Source: Kitasatospora sp. NBC_01266
GTDB taxonomy: Bacteria; Actinomycetota; Actinomycetes; Streptomycetales; Streptomycetaceae
DNA length: 64,000 nucleotides
NCBI RefSeq assembly: GCF_036242395.1
Contig: NZ_CP108458.1
Location: 4,960,001 to 5,024,000 of the forward strand
Direction of reading: 5' to 3'
Of this stretch, positions 14,547-23,140 are shown in pieces (position 1 is the first letter of the stretch; each line of letters opens with the position of its first letter). The position numbers and the translations under genes are program-made. Under the pieces are notes generated by a model. That model saw only the letters and a list, made by a program, of their open reading frames with translations. It ran no database searches and had not been told where the DNA came from.

Positions 14547-16133
14547 ATGTCCATCGCACCGACCGTCATCGAGGCGGGCGCCACCGCGCCGGCCGCCAGG
14601 TCCGCCGGGCGGTGGTGGACGCTGGGCATCGTCTCGATCGCGACCTTCATGCTGATGCTCGACCTGACCGTGGTGAACGTCGCGCTGCCGGACCTGCGCA
14701 CCGCGCTGCACGCCGGCTTCGCCGACCTGCAGTGGGTGCTCGACGCCTACGCGCTGACGCTGGCCGCCTTCCTGCTCACCGGCGGCTCGCTGGCCGACCG
14801 GCTGGGCCGCAAGCGGATCTACTCGATCGGCTTCGTGGTCTTCACCGCCGCCTCGCTGGCCTGCGGCGCGGCGCCGGACATCCTGTCGCTCAACCTGGCC
14901 CGCGGACTCCAGGGGGTCGGCGCCGCGGTGCTCTTCGCGGTGGGTCCCGCGCTGATCGGACAGGAGTTCCGGGGCAAGGACCGGGCGCTCGCCTTCGGCG
15001 TCTTCGGCGGGGTCTCCGGGCTGGCGATCGCCTTCGGGCCGCTGATCGGCGGCGCGCTCACCGACGGCCTCGGCTGGCGCTGGATCTTCCTGGTGAACGT
15101 CCCGATCGGGCTGGTCGCGATGGTGCTCGGCACGCTGCGGATCGGCGAGTCGCGCGACCCGGCCGCGCACCGGGTGGACTGGGCCGGCCTGGTGACCTTC
15201 TCCGCCGCGCTCGGGCTGCTGGTGCTGGGCTTCCTGCGCGGTGAGGCGCAGGGCTGGACCAGTGCGCCGATCCTCGGCATGTTCGGTGGGGCCGTGCTGC
15301 TGCTGGTCCTGTTCACCGTGATCGAGCGCCGGCTGGGCGTGGCGGCGATGCTCGACCTCGGGCTGTTCCGCAACCGCACCTTCAACGGGATCTCGGTGGC
15401 CACCCTGCTCGGCAACGCGGCGGGCATGTCGGCGATCTTCCTGGAGGTCTCCTACATGCAGAACGTGCTGGGCTACTCGCCGCTCGCCACCGGCCTGCGC
15501 TTCCTGCCGCTGACCCTGATGCTCTTCGCCGCCGCGGCCGTCACCGGCAGCCTGACCGCCTCGGTGTCGCCGCGGCTGCTGGTCGGCACCGCGATCACCC
15601 TGATGTCCGCCGGCCTCTTCCTGGTCGCCCTGGTGAAGCCGGGCAGCGACTGGACCGCGCTGCTGCCGGCCATGCTGCTGACCGGGCTCGGGATGGGGAT
15701 GTTCAACCCGCCCAGGTCCGCGCTGGCGATCGGGGTGGCCGAGCCGGCCAAGGCGGGGATGGCGGCCGGGATCGGCGAGACCTTCCAGCAGGTCGGCATC
15801 GCGATCGGGATCGCCGGCTTCGGAGCGCTCTTCCAGCACCGGGTGACCGACGCCTTCGCGCACTCCGCCGCCGGGGCCGCGCTCGGCCCGCAGGCCCAGG
15901 CCGCCGGGCAGGCGGTGGCGGCCGGGGCCGGCCGGGAGCTGGCCGCCGGCGTGCCGAGCCCGCTGCACGCCGCGGTCCAGGCGGCCGCGCGGGCGGCCTT
16001 CGTGCACGGGCTGACCGAGGTGCTGGTCGGCTGCGGGGCGGTGGCGGCGGCCGGCGCGCTGGCCGCGTTCCTCTTCATCCGCACCCGGGACCTGCACGAG
16101 AGCGCGCTGGCCGGCGCCGAACTGGGCCACTGA
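14547..16133 (+). CDS. MFS multidrug exporter, DHA2/EmrB-QacA type
   Basis: 528 residues with about 14 predicted membrane helices. The N-terminal signature FMLMLDLTVVNVALPDL (helix 1, with the D-x-T-V-V-N-V-A-L-P motif of DHA2 exporters) and GGSLADRLGRKRIY (loop 2-3 motif A) are both present. The start ATG follows a GGGGG site. The pair with the downstream MarR regulator and the operator in front is the standard drug-inducible efflux module. The substrate cannot be read from sequence. A terminator hairpin lies 23 bases after the stop, so the MarR gene has its own promoter. Confidence 0.9.
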   Translation: MSIAPTVIEAGATAPAARSAGRWWTLGIVSIATFMLMLDLTVVNVALPDLRTALHAGFADLQWVLDAYALTLAAFLLTGGSLADRLGRKRIYSIGFVVFTAASLACGAAPDILSLNLARGLQGVGAAVLFAVGPALIGQEFRGKDRALAFGVFGGVSGLAIAFGPLIGGALTDGLGWRWIFLVNVPIGLVAMVLGTLRIGESRDPAAHRVDWAGLVTFSAALGLLVLGFLRGEAQGWTSAPILGMFGGAVLLLVLFTVIERRLGVAAMLDLGLFRNRTFNGISVATLLGNAAGMSAIFLEVSYMQNVLGYSPLATGLRFLPLTLMLFAAAAVTGSLTASVSPRLLVGTAITLMSAGLFLVALVKPGSDWTALLPAMLLTGLGMGMFNPPRSALAIGVAEPAKAGMAAGIGETFQQVGIAIGIAGFGALFQHRVTDAFAHSAAGAALGPQAQAAGQAVAAGAGRELAAGVPSPLHAAVQAAARAAFVHGLTEVLVGCGAVAAAGALAAFLFIRTRDLHESALAGAELGH

Positions 16134-16155
16134 ATCCGGCTCCACCGCGTGAGGT

Positions 16156-16192
16156 GAGCGTGCGGCCGGGGGACCGACCCGGCCGCACGCTC
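16156..16192 (+). terminator. Terminator of the MFS exporter
   Basis: Perfect 15-bp arms at 16156-16170 and 16178-16192 around a 7-base loop, downstream of the exporter stop. Confidence 0.8.
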
Positions 16193-16292
16193 GCGGGCCG
16201 CCGCTGCGGCGCTGGACGGCGGCCGCCTGACCGGCAGCCGCTCGACTCATTGGTGCCGAAAGAGGCCGATGGTAGATTCGTGAAAAGTTGAA

Positions 16293-16306
16293 GAGTCCAA
16301 AGACTC
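16293..16306 (+). promoter_or_regulatory. Inverted repeat before the MarR gene
   Basis: GAGTC-CAAA-GACTC lies 23 bases upstream of the ATG in an AT-richer stretch (16262-16320), a plausible autoregulatory site. It is short, so the call is weak. Confidence 0.35.
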
Positions 16307-16328
16307 CCGATGGATTGGGAGATCCTCG

Positions 16329-16826
16329 ATGGCCCGCACCGTTCCCGCGAGCAGCCCCGAAGCGACCGCCGGCACCCCGCGCCGCGACTTCCCGCTCGCC
16401 GATCACACCGGTGTGCTGCTGCACAAGGCCGGGCTGCTGATCTCCGAGGAGGTCGACCGGGAGCTGCAGGCGGCCGGCTTCAAGCTCCGCGACTTCCTGG
16501 TGCTGGCCGCGCTGGCCGGCGGGGCCGAACTCTCCCAGCAGGACCTCAGCCAGGTGATCAACCTCGACCCGACCACCGTGGTCTCGCTGATCGACGAGCT
16601 GGAGCGGGCCGGCTCGGTCGAGCGCCGACGCAACCCGGCCGACCGGCGCCGCTACATCCTGGGCCTCACCCCGGTGGGCCGGCAGACCCTGGTCGAGGCC
16701 CAGGCCGTGGCGGAACGGGCCGAGCGGGCCTTCTTCGCCCACCTCTCGCAGGGCAACCGCGAGTTGCTGCACGAGATGCTCTCCGGGCTGCTCGTGCACC
16801 GCTGGCCGGACGCCGTCTGCAGCTGA
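16329..16826 (+). CDS. MarR-family transcriptional regulator
   Basis: 165 residues from ATG 16329 behind TTGGGAGA. The winged-helix core is typical: recognition helix region LSQVINLDPTTVVSLIDELERAGSVERR, then the wing RNPADRRRYILGLTPVGRQTL. N-terminal and C-terminal helices would form the dimer interface. It follows the MFS exporter and probably represses it through the 14501-14520 inverted repeat, with drug binding releasing it. About 270 bases without a gene follow. Confidence 0.9.
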   Translation: MARTVPASSPEATAGTPRRDFPLADHTGVLLHKAGLLISEEVDRELQAAGFKLRDFLVLAALAGGAELSQQDLSQVINLDPTTVVSLIDELERAGSVERRRNPADRRRYILGLTPVGRQTLVEAQAVAERAERAFFAHLSQGNRELLHEMLSGLLVHRWPDAVCS

Positions 16827-16924
16827 CCGCCGGGCGCCGTCTGCAGTTGCCGCGCCGCAGTCGCGCCGCCGAGGCAAAACGGGACACACCGTCGCAGAAG
16901 CTCGATAAATATGGCTAATCGTCC

Positions 16925-16947
16925 TACCGTGGCGGCAGCATGCCGCC
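16925..16947 (+). promoter_or_regulatory. Promoter-like box with adjacent hairpin before the FtsW-like gene
   Basis: TACCGT at 16925-16930 resembles a -10 box in an AT-rich stretch. GGCGGCA and TGCCGCC (16931-16937, 16941-16947) follow at once, a hairpin or operator at the start of a 150-base leader. The 16827-17095 interval holds no gene. Confidence 0.35.
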
Positions 16948-17095
16948 GAATCGGCGCGCCCCGGCCCGTACGCGGCCGGGGCGTCTGACGGATCGGCGCC
17001 GAATTCGGTCTGTCCCGGCCCGTCGCGGCCGTGCGAGCCTGAGGAGCAGCGTCCGGTGATAGCCCCGAGCACCAGACAGGAGCCGCGGTCCGCCC

Positions 17096-18451
17096 ATGGC
17101 CACACCCGCCGCAGTCGCCGTCCGCGGTGAGCCCGCCGGGCCCCGGCCCAGGTCCGGCCGCAATGTCGAACTCGCCCTGGTGCTCTGCGCGGTGGCGATC
17201 GCGGTGTTCGGCTACATCGAGGTCGGCGTCAACATCGACGACAAGGTCCCGCCGGACGCGGCCGAGTACGGCGCGGCGCTCGGCGGCCTGGCGCTGATCG
17301 CGCACGGGGTGATCCGCTGGCGGGCGCGGTACGCCGACCCGCTGCTGCTGCCGATCGCGGTGCTGCTCAACGGCATCGGGCTGGTCGTCATCTACCGACT
17401 GGACCGGGCCACCCCGAGCAGCCATGCGGCGCCGACCCAACTGCTCTGGTCGACCCTCGGGGTGGCGCTCTGCGTGGCCGTGATCGTGCTGCTGCGCGAC
17501 CACCGGGTGCTTCAGCGCTACGCCTACAGCGCGGCGTTCGCGGCGCTGGTGCTGCTGGTGGTGCCGATCTTCTTCCCGGCGGTGTACGGCTCGCGGATCT
17601 GGATCACCATCGGGCCGTTCTCCATCCAGCCGGGCGAGTTCGCCAAGATCCTGCTGGTGATCTTCTTCGCCGCCTACCTCTCCGCGCACCGGGACGCGCT
17701 GGCGCTGACGGGGCGTCGGATCTGGCGCTTCACCCTGCCGCCCGGCCGGGTGCTGGGGCCGGTGCTGCTGGTCTGGGCGGCGTTCATCGGGGTGCTGGTG
17801 CTGGAGACCGACCTCGGCATGTCGCTGCTCTACTTCGGCATCTTCGTGGTGATGCTCTACGTGGCCACCGCCAAGTCCAGTTGGATCGCGATCGGCCTGC
17901 TGCTGGCCGCCGCCGGGGTGGTGGTGGTCGGCTGGCTGTCGCCGCACGTGCACGCCCGGGTCGACCAGTGGCTGCACCCGCTCGCCTCGGTCGCCGCCGG
18001 GCAGGGCGCCAACCAGATCGCCCAGTCGCTCTTCGCCTTCGCCGCGGGCGGGGTGCTCGGCACCGGCCTCGGGCTCGGCCACTCGATCCTGATCGGCTTC
18101 GCGGCCAAGTCCGACTTCATCCTCGCCACCATCGGCGAGGAGCTCGGCCTGGTCGGCATGGTGGCACTCTTCCTGCTCTACCTGCTGCTGGTCTCGCGCG
18201 GCTACCGGGCCGGCATCGCGCTGCGCGACCCGTTCGGGCGGCTGCTGGCGATCGGCCTGGCCACCGTCATCGGCCTGCAGGTCTTCGTGGTCGCCGGCGG
18301 CGTGCTCGACCTGATCCCGCTGACCGGGGCGACGCTGCCGTTCATCGCGCAGGGCGGATCCTCCGTGGTGACCAACTGGATCATCGTGGCGCTGCTGGTG
18401 CGACTGAGCGACCTGGCCCGCAGGCCCGTACCGGAGGGGGAACACCCATGA
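17096..18451 (+). CDS. FtsW/RodA/SpoVE-family peptidoglycan glycosyltransferase
   Basis: 451 residues with about ten to twelve membrane helices. The family hallmarks are present: YGSRIWITIGPFSIQPGEFAK, the LVLETDLGMSLLYF segment with its conserved Asp, and the C-terminal LPLTGATLPFIAQGGSS-like motif (here LIPLTGATLPFIAQGGSS). SEDS proteins polymerise glycan strands from lipid II together with a class B PBP, and the next gene encodes one with a 4-base ATGA overlap. No kinase, phosphatase or FHA genes flank it, so this is an extra pair distinct from the pknB-type cluster. A role in cell-wall growth or sporulation division is likely. Confidence 0.93.
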   Translation: MATPAAVAVRGEPAGPRPRSGRNVELALVLCAVAIAVFGYIEVGVNIDDKVPPDAAEYGAALGGLALIAHGVIRWRARYADPLLLPIAVLLNGIGLVVIYRLDRATPSSHAAPTQLLWSTLGVALCVAVIVLLRDHRVLQRYAYSAAFAALVLLVVPIFFPAVYGSRIWITIGPFSIQPGEFAKILLVIFFAAYLSAHRDALALTGRRIWRFTLPPGRVLGPVLLVWAAFIGVLVLETDLGMSLLYFGIFVVMLYVATAKSSWIAIGLLLAAAGVVVVGWLSPHVHARVDQWLHPLASVAAGQGANQIAQSLFAFAAGGVLGTGLGLGHSILIGFAAKSDFILATIGEELGLVGMVALFLLYLLLVSRGYRAGIALRDPFGRLLAIGLATVIGLQVFVVAGGVLDLIPLTGATLPFIAQGGSSVVTNWIIVALLVRLSDLARRPVPEGEHP

Positions 18452-19959
18452 CCCGCAAGTCCAGGGGAGGCGGCCCGCAGGGGCGGCCCGGGATGTCCAC
18501 CACCGGGCGCCGGGCCGGACTGTTCTGCCTGGTCCTGATCCTGCTGCTGGCCGCCCAGGCCACCCGGATCCAGGTCTTCCAGGCCAAGGGCTACGACAAC
18601 AACCCGGCCAACCAGCGCAAGGCGATCCAGCGTTACTCCCAGCCGCGCGGCAACATCCTGGTCGGCGGCAACCCGGTCACCGGTTCTGCGGCCACCGGCG
18701 GCCGGTTCGACTACAAGCGCACCTACACCGACGGCCCGGACTACGCGGCCGTCACCGGCTTCTCCTCGCAGATCTACGGCAACACCCAGTTGGAGGGCAT
18801 CGAGGACGGCCTGCTGTCCGGCACCGACAACCGGCTCTCCAGCTGGGCGGTCTGGAACGAGATCACCCGCAAGCAGAACCCGGGCGGCGACGTCTACACC
18901 ACCATCAACCCGGCCGCCCAGCAGGCCGCGATGCGGGGACTGGGCAGCCAGAAGGGCGCGGTGGCGGCGATCGAGCCGAGCACCGGGCGGATCCTGGCGC
19001 TGGCCAGCACCCCGTCCTACGACCCGGGCAGCTTCGCCGGCTCCTCGACGGCCGACCAGAACGCCTGGACCAAACTGCAGGCCGACACCGACCAGCCGAT
19101 GCTCAACCGGGCGCTGCGCCAGACCTATCCGCCCGGCTCCACCTTCAAGGTGGTCACCGCCGCGGCGGCACTGGCGAACGGGGTGGTCACCGACATCAAC
19201 GCGCCCACCAGCACGCCCTACCCGTACGTGCTGCCGGGCACCACCACCACGCTGGTCAACGACTCCAGCGCGTGCAACCAGCCGAACATCGACCTGGACA
19301 CCGCGATGACGCTCTCCTGCAACACCGTCATGGGCAACCTGGGCGTGCAGACCGGCCTGGACAAGATGGTGGCGATGGCGCAGAACTTCGGCTTCAACGA
19401 CCCCAAGCTGGACATCCCGGTGCGCGCGGCGCGCAGCAACTTCGACACCACGATGGATCAGGCGCAGGTCGCGCTCTCCTCGATCGGCCAGTTCGACACC
19501 GCAGCCACCCCGCTGGTGATGGCGATGGTCGCGGCGGGCGTGGCCGACAACGGCACGGTGATGTATCCCCAGCTTGTGGACAAGCTGACGAAGTCCGACG
19601 GCAGCACGGTCCAGCTGATGAAGCCGCAGGTCTACAAGCAGGCGATGAGCCCCTCGGTGGCGGGCCAGGTGCAGCAGCTGATGACCGACGTGGTGCAGAA
19701 CGGCACCGGGACCAACGCCCGGATCCCCGGTGCGGTGGTCGGCGGCAAGACCGGCACCGCCCAGCACGGGGTGGACAACAGCGGCACGCCGTACGCCTGG
19801 TTCATCTCCTGGGCCAAGCCGACCGGCTCCTCGGGCGTGCCGCCGGTGGCCGTCGCCGTGGTGATCGCGGACAGCAACGCGACCGACGTGACGGGCGGCA
19901 CGCTGGCCGCGCCGATCGCCAAGTCGGTCATGCAGGCGGTGCTGGGCGGGCAGAGCTGA
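18448..19959 (+). CDS. Class B penicillin-binding protein (transpeptidase)
   Basis: 503 residues. An N-terminal membrane anchor (about residues 25-45) is followed by a dimerisation-like region and a transpeptidase domain with catalytic Ser231 in PPGSTFK, Ser290-Cys291-Asn292, and Lys434-Thr435-Gly436 in GGKTGTA. All active-site motifs are intact. It crosslinks the glycan made by the FtsW-like partner, with which it is translationally coupled. There is no PASTA domain. A strong T-tailed terminator follows. It is a penicillin target by family. Confidence 0.93.
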   Translation: MTRKSRGGGPQGRPGMSTTGRRAGLFCLVLILLLAAQATRIQVFQAKGYDNNPANQRKAIQRYSQPRGNILVGGNPVTGSAATGGRFDYKRTYTDGPDYAAVTGFSSQIYGNTQLEGIEDGLLSGTDNRLSSWAVWNEITRKQNPGGDVYTTINPAAQQAAMRGLGSQKGAVAAIEPSTGRILALASTPSYDPGSFAGSSTADQNAWTKLQADTDQPMLNRALRQTYPPGSTFKVVTAAAALANGVVTDINAPTSTPYPYVLPGTTTTLVNDSSACNQPNIDLDTAMTLSCNTVMGNLGVQTGLDKMVAMAQNFGFNDPKLDIPVRAARSNFDTTMDQAQVALSSIGQFDTAATPLVMAMVAAGVADNGTVMYPQLVDKLTKSDGSTVQLMKPQVYKQAMSPSVAGQVQQLMTDVVQNGTGTNARIPGAVVGGKTGTAQHGVDNSGTPYAWFISWAKPTGSSGVPPVAVAVVIADSNATDVTGGTLAAPIAKSVMQAVLGGQS

Positions 19960-19966
19960 CTCGGAG

Positions 19967-20000
19967 GGCCCGGTCCGGCTGAGCCGGATCGGGCCATTTT
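19967..20000 (+). terminator. Intrinsic terminator with T-tract after the FtsW/PBP operon
   Basis: Arms of 13 bp at 19967-19979 and 19983-19995 (one G-U pair) close a 3-base loop and are followed by ATTTTG, a classical Rho-independent layout that is uncommon in this genome. Confidence 0.85.
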
Positions 20001-20026
20001 GTCCGATGTTATTCCGCATGGGTATG

Positions 20027-20049
20027 CTGCATATTTATTACGTATGCAG
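20027..20049 (+). promoter_or_regulatory. Inverted repeat overlapping the permease promoter region
   Basis: CTGCATA and TATGCAG (20027-20033, 20043-20049) are perfect 7-bp arms with a 9-base AT-rich spacer, 10 bases before the proposed start. It looks like an operator or a start-site hairpin. Confidence 0.45.
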
Positions 20050-20059
20050 ATCCTCGGAA

Positions 20060-21529
20060 GTGAGCCCCACCGTGCCCAGCACCACCCCGTTCGGCCGGCG
20101 CCTGCTGCGGCGCAAGCCGGTCGAGACCCTGATCGCCGAGAGCGCCGAGAGCGGCGGCACGGGCCGACTGCGCCGCTCGATCGGCCTCTGGCAGCTCTCC
20201 GCGATCGGCATCGGAGCCACCGTCGGCACCGGCATCTTCTTCGTGCTCTCCTCGGCGGTCCCCGAGGCCGGGCCCGCCGTGGTGCTCTCCTTCCTGCTGG
20301 CCGCCGTCACCGCCGGACTGACCGCGCTCTGCTACGCCGAACTGGCCTCGGCGATCCCGGTCTCCGGCTCCTCCTACAGCTACGCCTACGCGACCCTGGG
20401 CGAGGCCACCGCCTTCGGGGTCGGGGTCTGCCTGCTGCTGGAGTACGGGGTCTCGGCCTCGGCGATCGCGGTCAGCTGGGGGCAGTACCTGAACAAGTTC
20501 CTCGAGCTGGCCTGCGGCTTCACCATCCCCGCCTGGCTTGCCCAACCACCGGGCGACGGAGGCTACTTCAACCTGCCCGCGGTGCTGCTGGTGGCGCTGG
20601 TCTGCCTGCTGCTGGTGCGCGGGGTCAGCGAGAGCGCCAAGGTGAACGCGACCATGGTGGCGATCAAGATCGCGGTCCTGCTGCTCTTCGTCGCCGTCGG
20701 CCTGACCGGCTACCACTCGGGCAACCTGCGCGACTTCATGCCGCTGGGCTGGTCCGGGGTCGGTACCGCGGCCTCCGGGATCTTCTTCTCGTTCATCGGC
20801 CTGGACGCCGTCTCCACGGCCGGCGAGGAGGTCCGCGACCCGCGTCGCACGCTGCCGCGGGCGATCATCATCTCGCTGGTCGTGGTCACCCTGCTCTACG
20901 TCCTGGTGGCGGTCGCCGCGATCGGTGCCCAGCCCTGGCAGCGCTTCGACGGCCAGGAGGCCGGGCTGGCGCAGATCCTCCAGGACATCACCGGGCAGAC
21001 CTGGCCGGCCCTGCTCTTCGCGCTCGGCGCGATCGTCTCGATCTTCAGCGTCACCCTGGTGGTGATCTACGGTCAGACCCGGATCCTCTACTCGATGGGA
21101 CGCGACGGGATGCTGCCCGCCCGCTTCGCCGAGGTCTCCCCGCGCACCGGGACACCGGTCTGGAACACCGTGGTGGTCGGCATCGCGGTCGCCGTGCTGG
21201 CCGCCTTCGTGCCGCTGGACATCCTCACCGATCTGACCTCGCTGGGCACGCTGGTCGCCTTCACGGTCGTCTCGGTGGGCGTCATGGTGCTGCGCCGGCG
21301 CAGTCCCGGGCTGCGGCGCGGCTTCAAGGTCCCCGGATACCCCGTCACCCCGGTGCTCAGCGTGGCCTGCTGCCTCTACCTGGTCCGCGGGCTGCAGCCG
21401 CTGACGTTCGTTTTCTTCGGCGTCGCACTGCTGCTCGCGGCGGCCTGCTACCTCGGGTACGGCATCCGGCACTCCCGACTGGAGTACACCGCCCCCACCC
21501 CTGTGCCGACCCGGACAACTCAGGCCTGA
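20060..21529 (+). CDS. APC-superfamily amino-acid permease
   Basis: About 489 residues from GTG 20060; GTG 20072, which has GGAAGTG at a better distance, is an equal candidate. There are about 12-13 membrane helices. The signature IGIGATVGTGIFFVLS in helix 1 and the helix 6 region ASGIFFSFIGLDAVSTAGEEVRDP mark the cationic amino-acid transporter (YfnA-like) branch of the APC family. It imports amino acids by proton or exchange coupling. It stands alone, with a terminator before it and an inverted repeat at its promoter, so it is probably regulated by its own signal. Confidence 0.9.
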   Translation: MSPTVPSTTPFGRRLLRRKPVETLIAESAESGGTGRLRRSIGLWQLSAIGIGATVGTGIFFVLSSAVPEAGPAVVLSFLLAAVTAGLTALCYAELASAIPVSGSSYSYAYATLGEATAFGVGVCLLLEYGVSASAIAVSWGQYLNKFLELACGFTIPAWLAQPPGDGGYFNLPAVLLVALVCLLLVRGVSESAKVNATMVAIKIAVLLLFVAVGLTGYHSGNLRDFMPLGWSGVGTAASGIFFSFIGLDAVSTAGEEVRDPRRTLPRAIIISLVVVTLLYVLVAVAAIGAQPWQRFDGQEAGLAQILQDITGQTWPALLFALGAIVSIFSVTLVVIYGQTRILYSMGRDGMLPARFAEVSPRTGTPVWNTVVVGIAVAVLAAFVPLDILTDLTSLGTLVAFTVVSVGVMVLRRRSPGLRRGFKVPGYPVTPVLSVACCLYLVRGLQPLTFVFFGVALLLAAACYLGYGIRHSRLEYTAPTPVPTRTTQA

Positions 21530-21609
21530 CGCCCTAACCGATTGATCGCGTTCTGGCTAGCCCCTGCAGTCTGACGACACGGGCGGCACCACCGAAATAC
21601 CCTTCCCCC

Positions 21610-23076
21610 ATGGTGACCACCCGCTCGTCCGGTGCCTCGCGCAGCCGTGGCCGGTTCGGTGTTCGGCGCGGCGGGCCGGCGCACGACAGCCGGCCCGTGG
21701 GGCATCCCGGCGGTCCGCAGGGCGGCGGTCGGGCCCGACCCGAGCCCGCCCTCGTGGCACCCGCCGGCGGGCCGTCCGGCGCGCAGCCGCTGCCCGGACT
21801 GCCCCGGCAGCGCCCCGACGATCCGCCCGCCTCGGCCGGGCGCGGTCAGCGGTTGGCCGCGCTGGCGATGCGGCTGGGCGAGCGGCGCAGTGTTCACCTG
21901 CTCGGCTGCCTGATCGCGGCCGGCTGGGCCGGTGCCTTCCCGCTCGTCTCCGACCTGGGCAACCAGCGGCTCTGGGGCGAGGTCGCGGCCCCGGCCTACC
22001 TGCTGGCCGGGCTGGCGGTGGTCACCCTGCCGCGCCGCTACGCGGGCCGGGTCGCCGCCGCCGTGGCGCTGCTCGGCGCGGTGCTGCTGCCGCTCGGCAT
22101 GCTGGCCGCCGCCGGCCAGCACCAGTCCGAGGTGATGGTGGTCGAACGCTCCGCCCGGCTGCTGCTGCACACCGGCACCCCGTACCTGCCGCATCCGGTG
22201 AAGGTCACCGACTTCAACCCCTACCTGCCGGCCATGGCGCTGTTCGGGCTGCCGCGCGCGGTGCTCGGCTCGGGCAACGAGTTCACCCGGGTGCTCGGCG
22301 ATGCCCGGATCTGGTTCGCGCTCAGCTTCCTGAGCTGCCTGACCATCAGCTGGCGGCTGCTGCGCCCCAGCCGCCGGCACTCGGCGCTGCTGCCGCTCGG
22401 GGTGCTCACCGGCTCGCCGCTGATCGCGCTGATGCTGGCCGTCGGCGGGGTGGACCTGCCGCTGATCGGCGTCTGCTGCCTGGCGATGGCGCTGGCCGCC
22501 CGCGGCCGGACGATCGGCGCCGGACTGGTGCTCGCGCTGGCCTGCACTCTCAAGTGGACCGCCTGGCCGGCGCTGCCGGTGGCCGCCCTGCTGCTCTGGC
22601 GGCTGTACGGGCGACGCCCGGCCGCCCGCGCCGCGCTGACCGCCCTGCTGGCCGGGGCCGCGGTGATCCTGCCGTTCGCGCTGCGGCGGCCGCAGGACTT
22701 CCTGGACCAGGTGATCCGCTTCCCGCTCGGCCTGACCTCGGTGCGCACCCCGGCCGGCAGCCCGCTGCCCGGCAAGGTGCTGGCCGACCTCGGTCCGGTG
22801 GGGCACACCGTCTCGATCGTGCTGATGGTGCTGGGCGGCCTCGCGGTGGCCGGGTGGCTGCTGCTGCGCCCGCCGGCCTCGGCGGTGGCCGCCGCCGACC
22901 TGCTGGCCGCCGGGCTCACGGTGGCCTTTATGCTGGCGCCCGCCGGGCGGTTCGGCTATCTGGCGCTGCCCGCCGTACTGGCCATCTGGCCGCGGCTGGC
23001 CGCCCGCTCCTGGACCGGGCGGCCTGCATACAGCGCCCGTACCGTGGAGAGCGACAGCGTCGCGGCTCTCCGGTAG
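21610..23076 (+). CDS. Membrane glycosyltransferase, GT87/DUF2029-like
   Basis: 488 residues. The first 90 are disordered and Pro/Arg/Gly-rich, then about ten or more hydrophobic helices follow. The loop EVMVVERSARLLLHTGTPYLPHPVKVTDFNPYLP and the ACTLKWTAWPALPVA segment fit polyprenol-phosphate-dependent GT-C enzymes of the DUF2029 type. Such enzymes transfer mannose or arabinose to envelope glycans outside the membrane. A -10-like TACCCT lies 6 bases before the ATG and no ribosome site is visible, so the message is probably leaderless. The next gene, a Tat lipoprotein, starts 64 bases later and may be co-transcribed. Confidence 0.78.
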   Translation: MVTTRSSGASRSRGRFGVRRGGPAHDSRPVGHPGGPQGGGRARPEPALVAPAGGPSGAQPLPGLPRQRPDDPPASAGRGQRLAALAMRLGERRSVHLLGCLIAAGWAGAFPLVSDLGNQRLWGEVAAPAYLLAGLAVVTLPRRYAGRVAAAVALLGAVLLPLGMLAAAGQHQSEVMVVERSARLLLHTGTPYLPHPVKVTDFNPYLPAMALFGLPRAVLGSGNEFTRVLGDARIWFALSFLSCLTISWRLLRPSRRHSALLPLGVLTGSPLIALMLAVGGVDLPLIGVCCLAMALAARGRTIGAGLVLALACTLKWTAWPALPVAALLLWRLYGRRPAARAALTALLAGAAVILPFALRRPQDFLDQVIRFPLGLTSVRTPAGSPLPGKVLADLGPVGHTVSIVLMVLGGLAVAGWLLLRPPASAVAAADLLAAGLTVAFMLAPAGRFGYLALPAVLAIWPRLAARSWTGRPAYSARTVESDSVAALR

Positions 23077-23140
23077 CCGGGCGCTGACGATCGGTGAGGG
23101 CGGGTCGAGCCGCCCGGGACAGAGGTCAGGAGGCATCCGG

